NCBI GenBank assembly: GCA_016218415.1
Contig: JACRED010000001.1
Coordinates: forward strand, 62,001 to 126,000
Origin: Nitrosomonadales bacterium
GTDB taxonomy: Bacteria > Pseudomonadota > Gammaproteobacteria > Burkholderiales > Gallionellaceae
Direction of reading: 5' to 3'
Length of the DNA stretch: 64,000 bases
A program made the translations under genes and the position numbers. The notes beneath the pieces were generated by a model, which worked only from the letters and a program-made list of their open reading frames with translations, was not told the DNA's origin and ran no database searches. Position 1 is the first letter of the stretch. The number at the start of each line of letters is the position of its first letter. This document shows positions 36,738 through 45,109 of the stretch, one piece after another.

Positions 36738-38519
36738 ATGCTTTTTATTCCCATGTCCCAGCGCTTTATTCCACTCGTTCTGACTGCAACACTCCTGTCG
36801 GCCTGTTCCTCCACGGCTCCGATCAAGCCGGCGGATTTGCCGCGCGGGGATTACGCCTATACGCAGCGTTATCTGACCTGGCTGATCGAAAAGGAAATGG
36901 ATGACAACGATGTCACGGGACTGAGCATCGCACTGGTGGACGACCAGAGGGTGGTGTGGTCGTCCGGCTTCGGCTATAGCGATGCGGAAAAAAGAGTGCC
37001 CGCCACCCCGCAGACCCCCTATCGCATGGGTTCCATCGCCAAGATCATGACCGCCTCGGCGGCGATGCAGATGGCAGAACACGGGCAGATCGATATCGAC
37101 CAGCCGTTGTCCCGCTACCTGCCCGAGTTTGCGATCAAGTCGCGATTCGACAGCAACGGAGCGGTCACGCCGCGCAACATCATGACCCACCATTCCGGCC
37201 TGCCCTCGAATTATCTCAAGGGCATGACGGACAACAACCCCAAGCCCATCTCCACACTGGTCGCCGACACCAGGGACGAGTACGCCGCCTATCCGCCCAA
37301 TTTCATTTTCGCCTATTCCAATCTCGGCATGACCTTGCTGGGAGCCGCGATAGAACAGACCAGCGGGCAGGACTACAGCAGTTACATGAAGCAATCCTTA
37401 TTCGAGCCCCTAGGGATGCGCAATACTTATTTCGCCTCGCAGCCTGCGCTCAATGGCTACAACGCGGGCAAACTGTCCAGGCCCCTGCCGTTGCGCGACC
37501 TGCCCTCCGGCGGTCTGGTATCCAATGTGGATGACCTGGCCCGCTTCATGAAAATGGTATTTGCCGGCGGTCGCGCAGGCGACCGGCAAATCCTCGAGCC
37601 GGAAACGTTGCGCGAAATGTTGCGCCCGCAGAACGCCTCGGTGCCGCTCGACCTTAATTTCCGCATGGGACTGGGCTGGATGCTCAGCGGGTTCGATGTC
37701 AGGAACGGCGGCGTGGTGGCCGGTCACGGCGGCTCGCTGCTGGACTTCCACAGCCTGATGCTGACGCTGCCGGAGCACAGGCTCGGCGTCATCGTGGCAT
37801 CGAATTCCGCCAGTTCGATCGGCGCGGTGAACAAGATCGCAGCCGAGGCGCTGAAAGTGATGCTGGAAGCAAAATCCGGCATCGCACCGCCGGCAGAAAG
37901 TCCCAGGGACGCGCTGCCGCCCACGCGGCTTTCTCCGCAAATGATAGACGCCTACACCGGTTATTTCGACACCGTGGTCGGGCTGGTCAAGGTGAGCAAC
38001 CGATCCGGCGACCTGAATGCCGAAGTCATGGGGCACACGTTTGAATTGCCCCCGCAGGGCGACGGCTGGCTGGGAATCAAATACAAACTGATGGGATTGA
38101 TCCCGGTCAGCGTCAGCGCGCTGGACGAGTTGCGCCTGACCCAGGGGCGGGTCGCCGGTCGGGATGTACTGGTGGGCAAGATCGGCAACGAGACGACCAT
38201 CTTCGGGGAGAAATTGCAGAAAGCCGCGACACAGCAATGGCTGACGGATTATGTCGGCAAGTACGAGCTGATCACCCGCAGCGACGGCCCGGTGCCCGGC
38301 AACATCTCGCTGCGCAACGAGGACGGCATGTTTATCGGCGAATGCACCTTTGCCGAAATGCCGAACTTTGTGCTCAGGGTGGGCATCAACCCGATCTCCG
38401 AAAACGAAGCGGTCATTTCCGGGCTGGGCTCGGGCAGGGGAGAAACCATCCGCATGATCCGCGACCAATCGGAACGGCGTCTGGTGTTCTCGGGATTCGA
38501 GTTGCGCAGGGTGAACTGA
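36738..38519 (+). CDS. Beta-lactamase-fold serine hydrolase, lipoprotein
   Basis: A 593-residue exported protein of the class C beta-lactamase/DD-peptidase-like family. The signal peptide ends in the lipobox LLSAC. The catalytic triad of motifs is intact: S99-I-A-K102, Y193-S-N and H330-G-G. The hydrolase domain spans about residues 50-400; the remaining C-terminal part (about 410-593) is a beta-rich domain as in other large serine hydrolases. Substrate unknown: a peptidase or esterase acting in the envelope is more likely than a drug-inactivating enzyme, but neither is shown. An alternative start lies at 36753. It converges with the next operon 11 bp away. Confidence 0.85.
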   Translation: MLFIPMSQRFIPLVLTATLLSACSSTAPIKPADLPRGDYAYTQRYLTWLIEKEMDDNDVTGLSIALVDDQRVVWSSGFGYSDAEKRVPATPQTPYRMGSIAKIMTASAAMQMAEHGQIDIDQPLSRYLPEFAIKSRFDSNGAVTPRNIMTHHSGLPSNYLKGMTDNNPKPISTLVADTRDEYAAYPPNFIFAYSNLGMTLLGAAIEQTSGQDYSSYMKQSLFEPLGMRNTYFASQPALNGYNAGKLSRPLPLRDLPSGGLVSNVDDLARFMKMVFAGGRAGDRQILEPETLREMLRPQNASVPLDLNFRMGLGWMLSGFDVRNGGVVAGHGGSLLDFHSLMLTLPEHRLGVIVASNSASSIGAVNKIAAEALKVMLEAKSGIAPPAESPRDALPPTRLSPQMIDAYTGYFDTVVGLVKVSNRSGDLNAEVMGHTFELPPQGDGWLGIKYKLMGLIPVSVSALDELRLTQGRVAGRDVLVGKIGNETTIFGEKLQKAATQQWLTDYVGKYELITRSDGPVPGNISLRNEDGMFIGECTFAEMPNFVLRVGINPISENEAVISGLGSGRGETIRMIRDQSERRLVFSGFELRRVN

Positions 38520-38530
38520 TTCGGCATTCA

Positions 38531-39136
38531 TTAAGTTTGCCCGCGTGCAATCTCCATTCCCGCATTTCCCAGCCGCCAGTAGCGCGTGTCCGGTGAAATC
38601 ATTTCCGCGAAACTGTTCGCCGCGACGAAGTTTGTAGGCGGCGCATCACAGCGCGCAAGGCGCAGCCAATCGCTGCGGCGGGGCGCTTCTTCGACCCAGC
38701 CCAGCAGCATGCCGTCCGGCCCGGCCTGCTGCGCGGCCAGCAGCGCCAGGCTCGCCGGGTCGCGCGCCATCACGATGCCGGCATCGCCCTGCCAGTTCAA
38801 TGCCGACGCCAGCGCCGGCAATAGCTGGCCGGTCTGGCTCTGCAAAAAGCTGAACGGCATCGGCAGGTCTTGCCGGTTCTGCTCCAGCACCTGGCCTATT
38901 GCAGTGACGGCGCCGCGCAGGCTGCACAAGCGCAGCACGACATCTTCGGGCAGCGCGGATTCCTGCGCGGCATCCAGACAATCGAGCGCGCCGTAGAGCG
39001 CGAGTTCGGCGAGCATGCCGATGCGGCGGGGACGTTGCCCGAGGCGGGCGGCGAGCCGTTCGCGCCAATCGTCGGGCAGGTCGCCGTGGCGTGTTCTGCC
39101 GGTGATTTGCCAGGTGCTGTTATTCACATATGCCAT
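38531..39136 (-). CDS. Degenerate beta-ketoacyl synthase-like protein
   Basis: A 201-residue protein resembling the N-terminal ketoacyl-synthase-like domain (PF13723 type) found beside ketosynthases in aryl-polyene-like clusters. The family pattern is seen in MLAELALYGALDCL, ALPEDVVLRLCSLRGAVTA, and MPFSFLQSQTGQLLPAL. The catalytic Cys, His and His/Asn of true ketosynthases cannot be placed, so it is probably a non-catalytic partner or chain-length factor. It starts 3 bp after the stop of the active-type ketosynthase and is last in the operon. Confidence 0.68.
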   Translation of the reverse strand: MAYVNNSTWQITGRTRHGDLPDDWRERLAARLGQRPRRIGMLAELALYGALDCLDAAQESALPEDVVLRLCSLRGAVTAIGQVLEQNRQDLPMPFSFLQSQTGQLLPALASALNWQGDAGIVMARDPASLALLAAQQAGPDGMLLGWVEEAPRRSDWLRLARCDAPPTNFVAANSFAEMISPDTRYWRLGNAGMEIARGQT

Positions 39137-39139
39137 CTT

Positions 39140-40204
39140 TCAGCGTGCCGCTGTATCTTCCAGTATCACGGCGGCATACCCGCCGCCGAAGCCGAGTATG
39201 TCCGCCAGAACGTAGCGCGGCGCTGGCGGTTTGCTTTGCGCCAATGCGTGGCTGAGTTCGCGATCAGGCGGATAGTCGGGCTGCGGCCAGATACCGGTTT
39301 CCAGACACGCGGTCAGCAATGCGATCTCCGCCGCGCCCGATGCGCCCAGCGTGTGTCCTGTCGCCGCCTTGAATGTGACCAGCGGCGGCATCGTGTCGAA
39401 GACCTGCGCCATGCCGGACAATTCGTTCGCATCGTTCATCGGGCTGCCCGCCGCCTGCAATTTGATCAGGCCGATGTCGGCCGGTTTGAGTCCGCTGTCG
39501 GCCAGCGCCTGTACGCACATGCGCGCAACGGTCTGCGGGATCGCGCCGGTCGGATCGCGGCCGTCGACGATGTTGCTGCCGCCGCACACGCGCCAGCGTG
39601 CCGGGCGGCCGGATAAGCGCAGCACCGCGACCGCCTCGCCCAGCGTGATCCCGTCACGATCCGCGCCTAGCGGTTCGGGTTGTTTATGTGTCAGCAATTG
39701 CATCGCCGCAAAACCCGAGATCGAAAACCGGTTGGGCAGCTCGATGCCCAGCACCACGGCATCGTCCACCGCCCCGGAACCGATCAACCTGTAAGCCATC
39801 AGCAGCGCTTGCAGCGATGAGGTGCAGGCGCTGGAAACAACATATACCGGACCTTCCCAATTCAACCATGCGGCGACTGCATCGGAAAATTCAAGGCTGT
39901 CTCCAGAGCAATCCCCATCGATTTCAATCGCGCCTATGCCCAGCGAGGAAGATGCGATAAACAGCGGCGCATGGCGGGTTGACGACAACCCCGATTCTTC
40001 AGCTGCCGAGCAAAGCAGTTGTTGCGCGCGTTTGCGCCAGTCCTGTTCGGGGTGATCGATGGTGTAGCAGGGCCAGTCCGTCCCGCCCGGCAAAAGCACG
40101 CGCTGCGGTGCAACGCCTCCGGCGGCAAGCGTCGTGAGCGCCTGCGGCAGATTCTCGCCCAGCGCCGAGATCAGGCTACGCCCGCGCAAATAAACCGGCC
40201 TCAT
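39140..40204 (-). CDS. Beta-ketoacyl-ACP synthase (KAS I/II-like) with altered active site
   Basis: Thiolase-fold condensing enzyme of 354 aa. The start at 40204 overlaps the ACP stop (ATGA). Nucleophile C127 is in VSSACTSSLQ; the second catalytic His is H284 in ATGHTLGASG. The first His, normally in an HGTxTPxxD motif, is replaced: the equivalent stretch reads KLQAAGSPMND, with Q250 where His is expected. C-terminal LGFGGGYAAVIL is typical. The enzyme probably extends or primes a chain on the neighbouring ACP, with unusual decarboxylation chemistry if the replacement is real. Confidence 0.82.
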   Translation of the reverse strand: MRPVYLRGRSLISALGENLPQALTTLAAGGVAPQRVLLPGGTDWPCYTIDHPEQDWRKRAQQLLCSAAEESGLSSTRHAPLFIASSSLGIGAIEIDGDCSGDSLEFSDAVAAWLNWEGPVYVVSSACTSSLQALLMAYRLIGSGAVDDAVVLGIELPNRFSISGFAAMQLLTHKQPEPLGADRDGITLGEAVAVLRLSGRPARWRVCGGSNIVDGRDPTGAIPQTVARMCVQALADSGLKPADIGLIKLQAAGSPMNDANELSGMAQVFDTMPPLVTFKAATGHTLGASGAAEIALLTACLETGIWPQPDYPPDRELSHALAQSKPPAPRYVLADILGFGGGYAAVILEDTAAR

Positions 40205-40470
40205 TTTCGGCGTGCGGCCAGGTATTCGGCGAGATGGGCAACGCTGACCAGGGCGCGCCGGGTTTCCTTGCTGTCGGGCATGCGCACCCCGTAGCGCTTC
40301 TGGATTTCCATCGAGATCTGCAATGCGTCGAGTGAGTCCAGCATCAGCCTGGCCTCCGGGCCAAACAACGTTTCGTCGTCGGACAGGCCGCCCGGCGGCG
40401 CGGCCTTCTCGACGGCTTCGAGGATCATGTTTTTCAGTTCGGTCCTGAACGCTTCGGGATTGTTGCTCAT
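40201..40470 (-). CDS. Acyl carrier protein
   Basis: An 89-residue carrier protein with the 4'-phosphopantetheine site S46 in LMLDSLDALQ, preceded by DDETLFG. Its sequence differs from housekeeping AcpP, consistent with a pathway-specific carrier (the DarC role in dialkylresorcinol clusters). The ATG overlaps the permease stop (TGATG), and its stop overlaps the ketosynthase start (ATGA). It presumably carries chains among the two ketosynthases and the BtrH-like acyltransferase. Confidence 0.88.
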   Translation of the reverse strand: MSNNPEAFRTELKNMILEAVEKAAPPGGLSDDETLFGPEARLMLDSLDALQISMEIQKRYGVRMPDSKETRRALVSVAHLAEYLAARRK

Positions 40471-41669
40471 CAACCGACCCTGCGGCGGAATAACAGCACG
40501 GCAATGACGATCATCAGCGCGGCAAAGCCCATCAGCTTGGCGGCAGGCAGCAGCACGCCGCCGATATCGCTGCCGCGCAGCAATACCGCGAGCATGCCCT
40601 CCAGCCCCCAGTTCATCGGCGAAAATTCCGCGATGCGTTGCATCACGTCGGGCATCACAAACTTGGGCACCATTACGCCGCCGATCGCGGCCATCAGGAT
40701 GTTGACTACCGGCCCTATCGTGGCCGCCTGCGCCTGGGTGCGCACCAGGCTTGCCAGCGCGAGCGCAAGACCGATCGCCGCCATGCTCACGCCCAGCAGC
40801 ACCAGCAGCAGCGCGCCCGAATGTATGCCCGCCAGCGACAGCGCGTCCCCGCCCAGCAGCGGCATCAGCCACACGCCCACCGCCAGCATCAGCGTGGCTT
40901 GCAGTCCGTTGATCACGAGATAGGGCAGGGCTTTGGACCAGAGCATCATGCTGACCGGCACGCCCAGACTGGCCAGTCTGGCCAGCGCGCCGCATTGCCG
41001 TTCCTGCAGAAACAGATTGGACAGCGAAGCGACCACAAAGAACATGCCGAACACCAGCCAGGCCGGGACATTCTGCTGCACGGCGGTGGGGCGCGATCCG
41101 GCGGCCAGACGTTCGGCGTCGACCAGCGTCTGCGCGGAGACCGTCACATCGTCATTGGGAATCCTGTCTGCGGCGGACGGTCTGCCGCGCGGCGCTCCCT
41201 GTGCCATGCGGCTCGCGGTCAACAGCGCGCGGGCGCGCATCTCGCTGGCGATCATCACCAGCTCCGCCTTGTTCGCCGCGAACACGCCGCCCTCCAGGCC
41301 GGGATCGGTAACCAGCTTGAGCCGTATCCCGCTGTCCATTGGCCGGCTCGCCAGCGCAGCTGAAAAACCTTTTTCGATGACCAGTGCATAGCTCAATTTT
41401 CCGCTCTGCACCTTGTTCGGCCAGTTTGTGCTATCCGGCTGCGCCTTGCCATGGCGCTTCTCCCACTCGTTCACCAGCGTGTCGGCCATGGTTCCGCTGT
41501 CGCGGTTTTCAATCGCATAGGGCAGGGCCTTGACCGGCGGGTCGTAGACATCTTTCAGCGCGAGCGACATGATGATGATGAACAGCGCAGGCATCAGGAA
41601 CAGCGCGGCCATGCCATGCACGTCGCGTATCAGGGCCAGCAGTTCTTTTTTGATCAGGGCGATCAGCAT
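40470..41669 (-). CDS. ABC-2 type transporter permease
   Basis: A 399-residue membrane protein: one N-terminal helix (about 20-42), a large extracytoplasmic domain (about 43-175) and five C-terminal helices (about 185-395), the layout of ABC-2 exporters of the NatB/YhiH type. It contains LFLQERQCGALARLASLGV, which fits the coupling loop. It is adjacent to a matching ATPase (2 bp gap) and translationally coupled to the ACP. It probably exports the product of this operon; the substrate is not known. Confidence 0.87.
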   Translation of the reverse strand: MLIALIKKELLALIRDVHGMAALFLMPALFIIIMSLALKDVYDPPVKALPYAIENRDSGTMADTLVNEWEKRHGKAQPDSTNWPNKVQSGKLSYALVIEKGFSAALASRPMDSGIRLKLVTDPGLEGGVFAANKAELVMIASEMRARALLTASRMAQGAPRGRPSAADRIPNDDVTVSAQTLVDAERLAAGSRPTAVQQNVPAWLVFGMFFVVASLSNLFLQERQCGALARLASLGVPVSMMLWSKALPYLVINGLQATLMLAVGVWLMPLLGGDALSLAGIHSGALLLVLLGVSMAAIGLALALASLVRTQAQAATIGPVVNILMAAIGGVMVPKFVMPDVMQRIAEFSPMNWGLEGMLAVLLRGSDIGGVLLPAAKLMGFAALMIVIAVLLFRRRVG

Positions 41670-41671
41670 GG

Positions 41672-42592
41672 TCAGTCCCGCAACGGGCGGCGCGTCAGCG
41701 TCATAAAGAGCTGTTCCAGATTGCCGCGACCGAACTCGGCATGGCGGATCCGTCCGCCCGCAGCTTCCACCGCGGCCAGCAGCGCGACGGGCGTTTGCCC
41801 GGCGGCAAGGGTCACCAGACTATCCCCGCCGGCTTGCGCCACCGTGCCGAAACAATCCAGCAGCGCGTTCAGCGCTGTGTCGCTTAAGCCCGCCACGCCG
41901 AGGCGAACCTGGACGATGACGCCGCCCAGCAACTCGTCCAGCGTGCCGTCGCGCAGCACCGTGCCGTCGTCGATGATGACCACGCGGTCGGCGATCGCCT
42001 CGATCTCTTCCATGTAATGCGAAGTGTAAATGATGGCCGCCCCGTTCCGTGCGAGTGTCTTGACCGCATCGAGCAGGAAAGCGCGCGATTGCGGATCGAC
42101 GCCGACGGTGGGTTCGTCGAGCAGAATAATCTCCGGTTCCGGCAGCAGCGCGATGGCCAGATTCAAGCGGCGTTTCAAACCGCCGGAAAGCCTTTCCGCG
42201 CGCGTCTTCGCAAAGCGCTCCAGCTGCGCGAAAGCCAGGCATGCGGCGATGCGCTGCAACTTGCGCGAGCCGCCCAGCCCGCCCGCCGAGGCAAAGCACG
42301 CCAGGTTTTCCAGAACCGTCAGCATCGGATAGAACGCATAATCCTGCGGAGCCACCGCGATGCGCGCGGGCGTGTTGCGGCGGATGACCGCAAGCGGCTG
42401 ACCGTCTATGGCGATGTCGCCGTGCTGCACCGGCAACAGGCCGGACAAGTGCGAGATGAGGGTGGTCTTGCCCGCGCCGTTCGGCCCCAGCAGTCCGAGT
42501 ATCCGCCCGCGCGCCGCATCGAGCGACACACCCTCCAGCGCGGGTTTGTCCGCGCCCGGATAGCGGAAGGATAAGTCCCTGATTGCCAGCAT
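41672..42592 (-). CDS. ABC transporter ATP-binding protein
   Basis: ATPase subunit of 306 aa with Walker A GPNGAGKTT, Q loop in APQDYAFY, signature LSGGLKRRL, Walker B IILLDEPTVGVD and H loop in IIYTSHYMEE. The tail after about residue 215 is the C-terminal domain seen in drug/lipid-type ABC-2 ATPases. The ATG overlaps the stop of the BtrH-like gene (TGATG). It pairs with the permease downstream. Confidence 0.92.
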   Translation of the reverse strand: MLAIRDLSFRYPGADKPALEGVSLDAARGRILGLLGPNGAGKTTLISHLSGLLPVQHGDIAIDGQPLAVIRRNTPARIAVAPQDYAFYPMLTVLENLACFASAGGLGGSRKLQRIAACLAFAQLERFAKTRAERLSGGLKRRLNLAIALLPEPEIILLDEPTVGVDPQSRAFLLDAVKTLARNGAAIIYTSHYMEEIEAIADRVVIIDDGTVLRDGTLDELLGGVIVQVRLGVAGLSDTALNALLDCFGTVAQAGGDSLVTLAAGQTPVALLAAVEAAGGRIRHAEFGRGNLEQLFMTLTRRPLRD

Positions 42593-43584
42593 CAGGCCAC
42601 GGCGCGCTTCAGCGCCCTGAAAAATTCGGCCTCATTTTCGGCCTGCCCGCGCAGCATGCCGGCCAGCAGCGCCGGGTCGAATGCTTCGCGGCCCTTGATC
42701 ATGCGCACCGCCTTCAGGCCGAATGCGCGCCAGCCGTCGCCGATCTCGTTCATGCGCTCGGCCAGCGCGCGCAATTCCGGCAGCCCGGCGATGTCGGCCG
42801 CCTCCTGCAGGAAGGAGGCGTACAGGAAACGGAAACCCGCGCCGCCGGTGCCGATCTCCTCCTGCATGCGCACGATGTGGCCGACGTAGTTGAGGCCATA
42901 CTCATCGGGCTTCAGCCTCGCCACCTTGCCGGCCAGCATGCGCATGCCGCGCACGCCGACCAGCGGGATAGGCCCGAGCATGATGCGCGCGGTTTTCCGG
43001 ATCGCCTTGCGGACCGCGTCGGGCGTGACTTCGGTATTGCCTACGGTTTCCGGGTAATACAGCAGGCCTTTCGGCGCCAGCACGCCCTTGGCGAAACGCG
43101 CGCGCTGCAAGTCTGCGGCGGCGCAGCGCTGCGGCTCCTCGGCGACCGGGTCGCTGATCAGATATTCGTCGCCCTGCTTGCCGTACACCAGCAGGTTGTG
43201 CGCGTTGAAATGAAAGCGCATGTCCTCGGGAAAGTAGGGCAGCCAGAACACCGAAGTTTGCAGTCCGACCACCTTGCCCTGTGCCAGTAATTCATCCAGG
43301 CGCCGCATCCCCGCCGCCGGATCGCGGAAAGTTTCAAAGCGGAAGCGTGTCCGGAACGGCTTGGCCATGCCCCGCAGGATGAACCTGGGCGGCATGCGAT
43401 AGGCGATCAGCGGAAAACCGGTAAGCTTGACGAAAGGCAGGTAGGCGAATGACAGCGCCGATGACAGGCCGAAGGCCATCGCCTCGGAAATCGCCGCGCC
43501 GTGGTGTGACATCAGCGCGGCGGCGACCCCGCTCTCGCAATGTGCCGCATGGCGATGCCGGAATTGTTCGTTGATCATGTTCAT
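42592..43584 (-). CDS. BtrH-like acyltransferase
   Basis: A 330-residue protein with a BtrH-type N-terminal domain (cysteine-peptidase-like fold) and a DUF4872-like C-terminal part. The start at 43584 overlaps the previous stop (ATGA). The putative nucleophile is C16 in HAAHCESGVAAAL, and the partner His is in FNAHNLLVYG. The founding member BtrH transfers an acyl chain from an acyl carrier protein to an aminoglycoside in butirosin synthesis. Here, beside an ACP and ketosynthases, it likely releases or transfers the finished chain; the acceptor is unknown. Confidence 0.8.
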   Translation of the reverse strand: MNMINEQFRHRHAAHCESGVAAALMSHHGAAISEAMAFGLSSALSFAYLPFVKLTGFPLIAYRMPPRFILRGMAKPFRTRFRFETFRDPAAGMRRLDELLAQGKVVGLQTSVFWLPYFPEDMRFHFNAHNLLVYGKQGDEYLISDPVAEEPQRCAAADLQRARFAKGVLAPKGLLYYPETVGNTEVTPDAVRKAIRKTARIMLGPIPLVGVRGMRMLAGKVARLKPDEYGLNYVGHIVRMQEEIGTGGAGFRFLYASFLQEAADIAGLPELRALAERMNEIGDGWRAFGLKAVRMIKGREAFDPALLAGMLRGQAENEAEFFRALKRAVA

Positions 43585-43976
43585 GGCAGCTGGCGCAATT
43601 GCCCGGCGCTGATGCCCAGCGCGTCGGCGTATCGTTCCAGGATATGCTGCGGCAGGCGGGCGAATTTTTCGGGACGGAAGTGGCGGCGGATGCGCCATTG
43701 CCAGATCCCGGTGACCTGCGACAGCAGCGGCACATCCATGCGTTTGGCGCACATCCAGTATTCCAGCGGCGCGGTTATTCCGGCAAGCGCGCGCGCCCTG
43801 GCGTCGTCCGCCAGCGCGTTCATCCGGGCGATGGCCTGAACCGTCACCGTCTCGTCCACCTCGCCGCCGCGCGAGGGCACCAGCACCATGCGCCCGTCCG
43901 CGTCTCTGGCATACAACGCCTTGCGGTGCCCCCCGAGCGTCCGGTTGCCTTCCTGGGGGACGGCATCCACATCCAT
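43581..43976 (-). CDS. Uncharacterised protein of the resorcinol-like operon
   Basis: A 131-residue soluble protein with no recognised domain. The N-terminal part is polar with short beta-like stretches (RKALYARDADGRMVLVPS); the C-terminal two thirds look helical, including a basic WQWRIRRHFRPEKFARLP stretch and a last helix like a small helix-turn-helix. No catalytic motif and no signal peptide. Overlapping starts and stops on both sides (TGATG with the KASIII gene, ATGA with the BtrH-like gene) tie it firmly to the pathway. It could be a cyclase, adaptor or regulator; nothing decides between these. Confidence 0.75.
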   Translation of the reverse strand: MDVDAVPQEGNRTLGGHRKALYARDADGRMVLVPSRGGEVDETVTVQAIARMNALADDARARALAGITAPLEYWMCAKRMDVPLLSQVTGIWQWRIRRHFRPEKFARLPQHILERYADALGISAGQLRQLP

Positions 43977-45109
43977 CAGACCGCCTCCATGAAAATGAAG
44001 CCGCTGGAGAAGCGCCCGCTTTCCGGTATGTACATCAGCAACTTGTGCCCTTTCCTGATGCGCCCGGAACGGAACAGCTCATCCAGCATGATGTAGGGCG
44101 AGGCCGAACCGGTGTTGCCCTTCCCGGTCAGGTTGGTGAACCAGTTCTCGCGGGGAATATCCAGCCCGGCTGCGGCCACGCCGGCGGCAACCGGCTCGGC
44201 AAAATAATTGGACGAGATGTGCGGCAGGAACCAGTCTATGCGTTGCGCGCCCAGATTGTGTTTGTCAGACAGTATTTTCAGCGGGTCGATCAATGTGGCG
44301 CGTATGACATGTTCATTGAGCAGGCGCACGTCCTGTTTGACCACGAAGATGGATTTGTTCGCCCATTCTTCCGGGGTAAAACATTGCCAGCCGGTGAGCG
44401 ACTGGTCGGGGTTTTTTTCCGCGCCCGCGTACATGCAGGTCGGCAGTTCATGGGCCGCAGACGACAGTTCCACCCACTTCACTTTCAGGCTGAGCGGTCC
44501 GCTGGGCTGGTTCTCCAGCAATACCGCACCCGCGCCATCGGACAGCATCCAGCGCAGGAAATCCTTTTCGAATGCGATCTCCGGACTTTCTTCCAGCTCG
44601 CGCACTCTGTGTTCGGATTCGGCCTGGTAATTGCGCCCGCGCAGCATCGGCGAGGGCATCTCGGACGCAACCGCCACCGCGCGTGCGGTATCGCCCGCGC
44701 TCACGGACAGCCACGCGTGCTTGAACGCCGCGGCACCCGCCACACACACGCCCGATAGCGACACGACTTCAAGGCGCGGCCAACCGAGTTCGCCGTGCAC
44801 CATCACCCCGTGCCCCGGCAGCAACTGGTCGGGATGCGAGGTGGCTGCGGCAAGGCAGCCTATCCCGCTCAACTCGCCCAGCGCGCGCACCGCCTGCGCC
44901 GCCATCTCGGCGTTGCTCATCACCGGTTCTCCGGTGACGCGGTCCAGCGCATAGTGGCGGCTGAGGATGCCATTGCTGCGCAGCACGATGCGGCGCGCCC
45001 TGGACGGGCGCCCGCCGACCATGCCCAGCACGTTCTCGATCTCGTCATTGCCCACTGCTTCCAGCGGCAAGAAGGATGAGGTCCTGGTCAGAAATACATC
45101 AATTCCCAT
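43976..45109 (-). CDS. 3-oxoacyl-ACP synthase III family protein (DarB-like)
   Basis: Thiolase-fold KASIII-type enzyme, 377 aa. The Cys-His-Asn triad is complete: C122 in LSGVCVAGA, H297 in FLPHISSNYF and N332 in GKGNTGSA. In dialkylresorcinol pathways the DarB ketosynthase joins two beta-keto chains and drives ring closure; the company of a DarA-like gene supports that role here. It overlaps the DarA-like gene by 11 bp and the following gene by one base. Confidence 0.87.
   Translation of the reverse strand: MGIDVFLTRTSSFLPLEAVGNDEIENVLGMVGGRPSRARRIVLRSNGILSRHYALDRVTGEPVMSNAEMAAQAVRALGELSGIGCLAAATSHPDQLLPGHGVMVHGELGWPRLEVVSLSGVCVAGAAAFKHAWLSVSAGDTARAVAVASEMPSPMLRGRNYQAESEHRVRELEESPEIAFEKDFLRWMLSDGAGAVLLENQPSGPLSLKVKWVELSSAAHELPTCMYAGAEKNPDQSLTGWQCFTPEEWANKSIFVVKQDVRLLNEHVIRATLIDPLKILSDKHNLGAQRIDWFLPHISSNYFAEPVAAGVAAAGLDIPRENWFTNLTGKGNTGSASPYIMLDELFRSGRIRKGHKLLMYIPESGRFSSGFIFMEAV

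Noticed and set aside
36738-38519. Serine hydrolase as an acquired antibiotic-resistance beta-lactamase
   Set aside because: Too long for AmpC, a lipoprotein with an extra C-terminal domain, and no mobile-element context; an envelope hydrolase is more likely.
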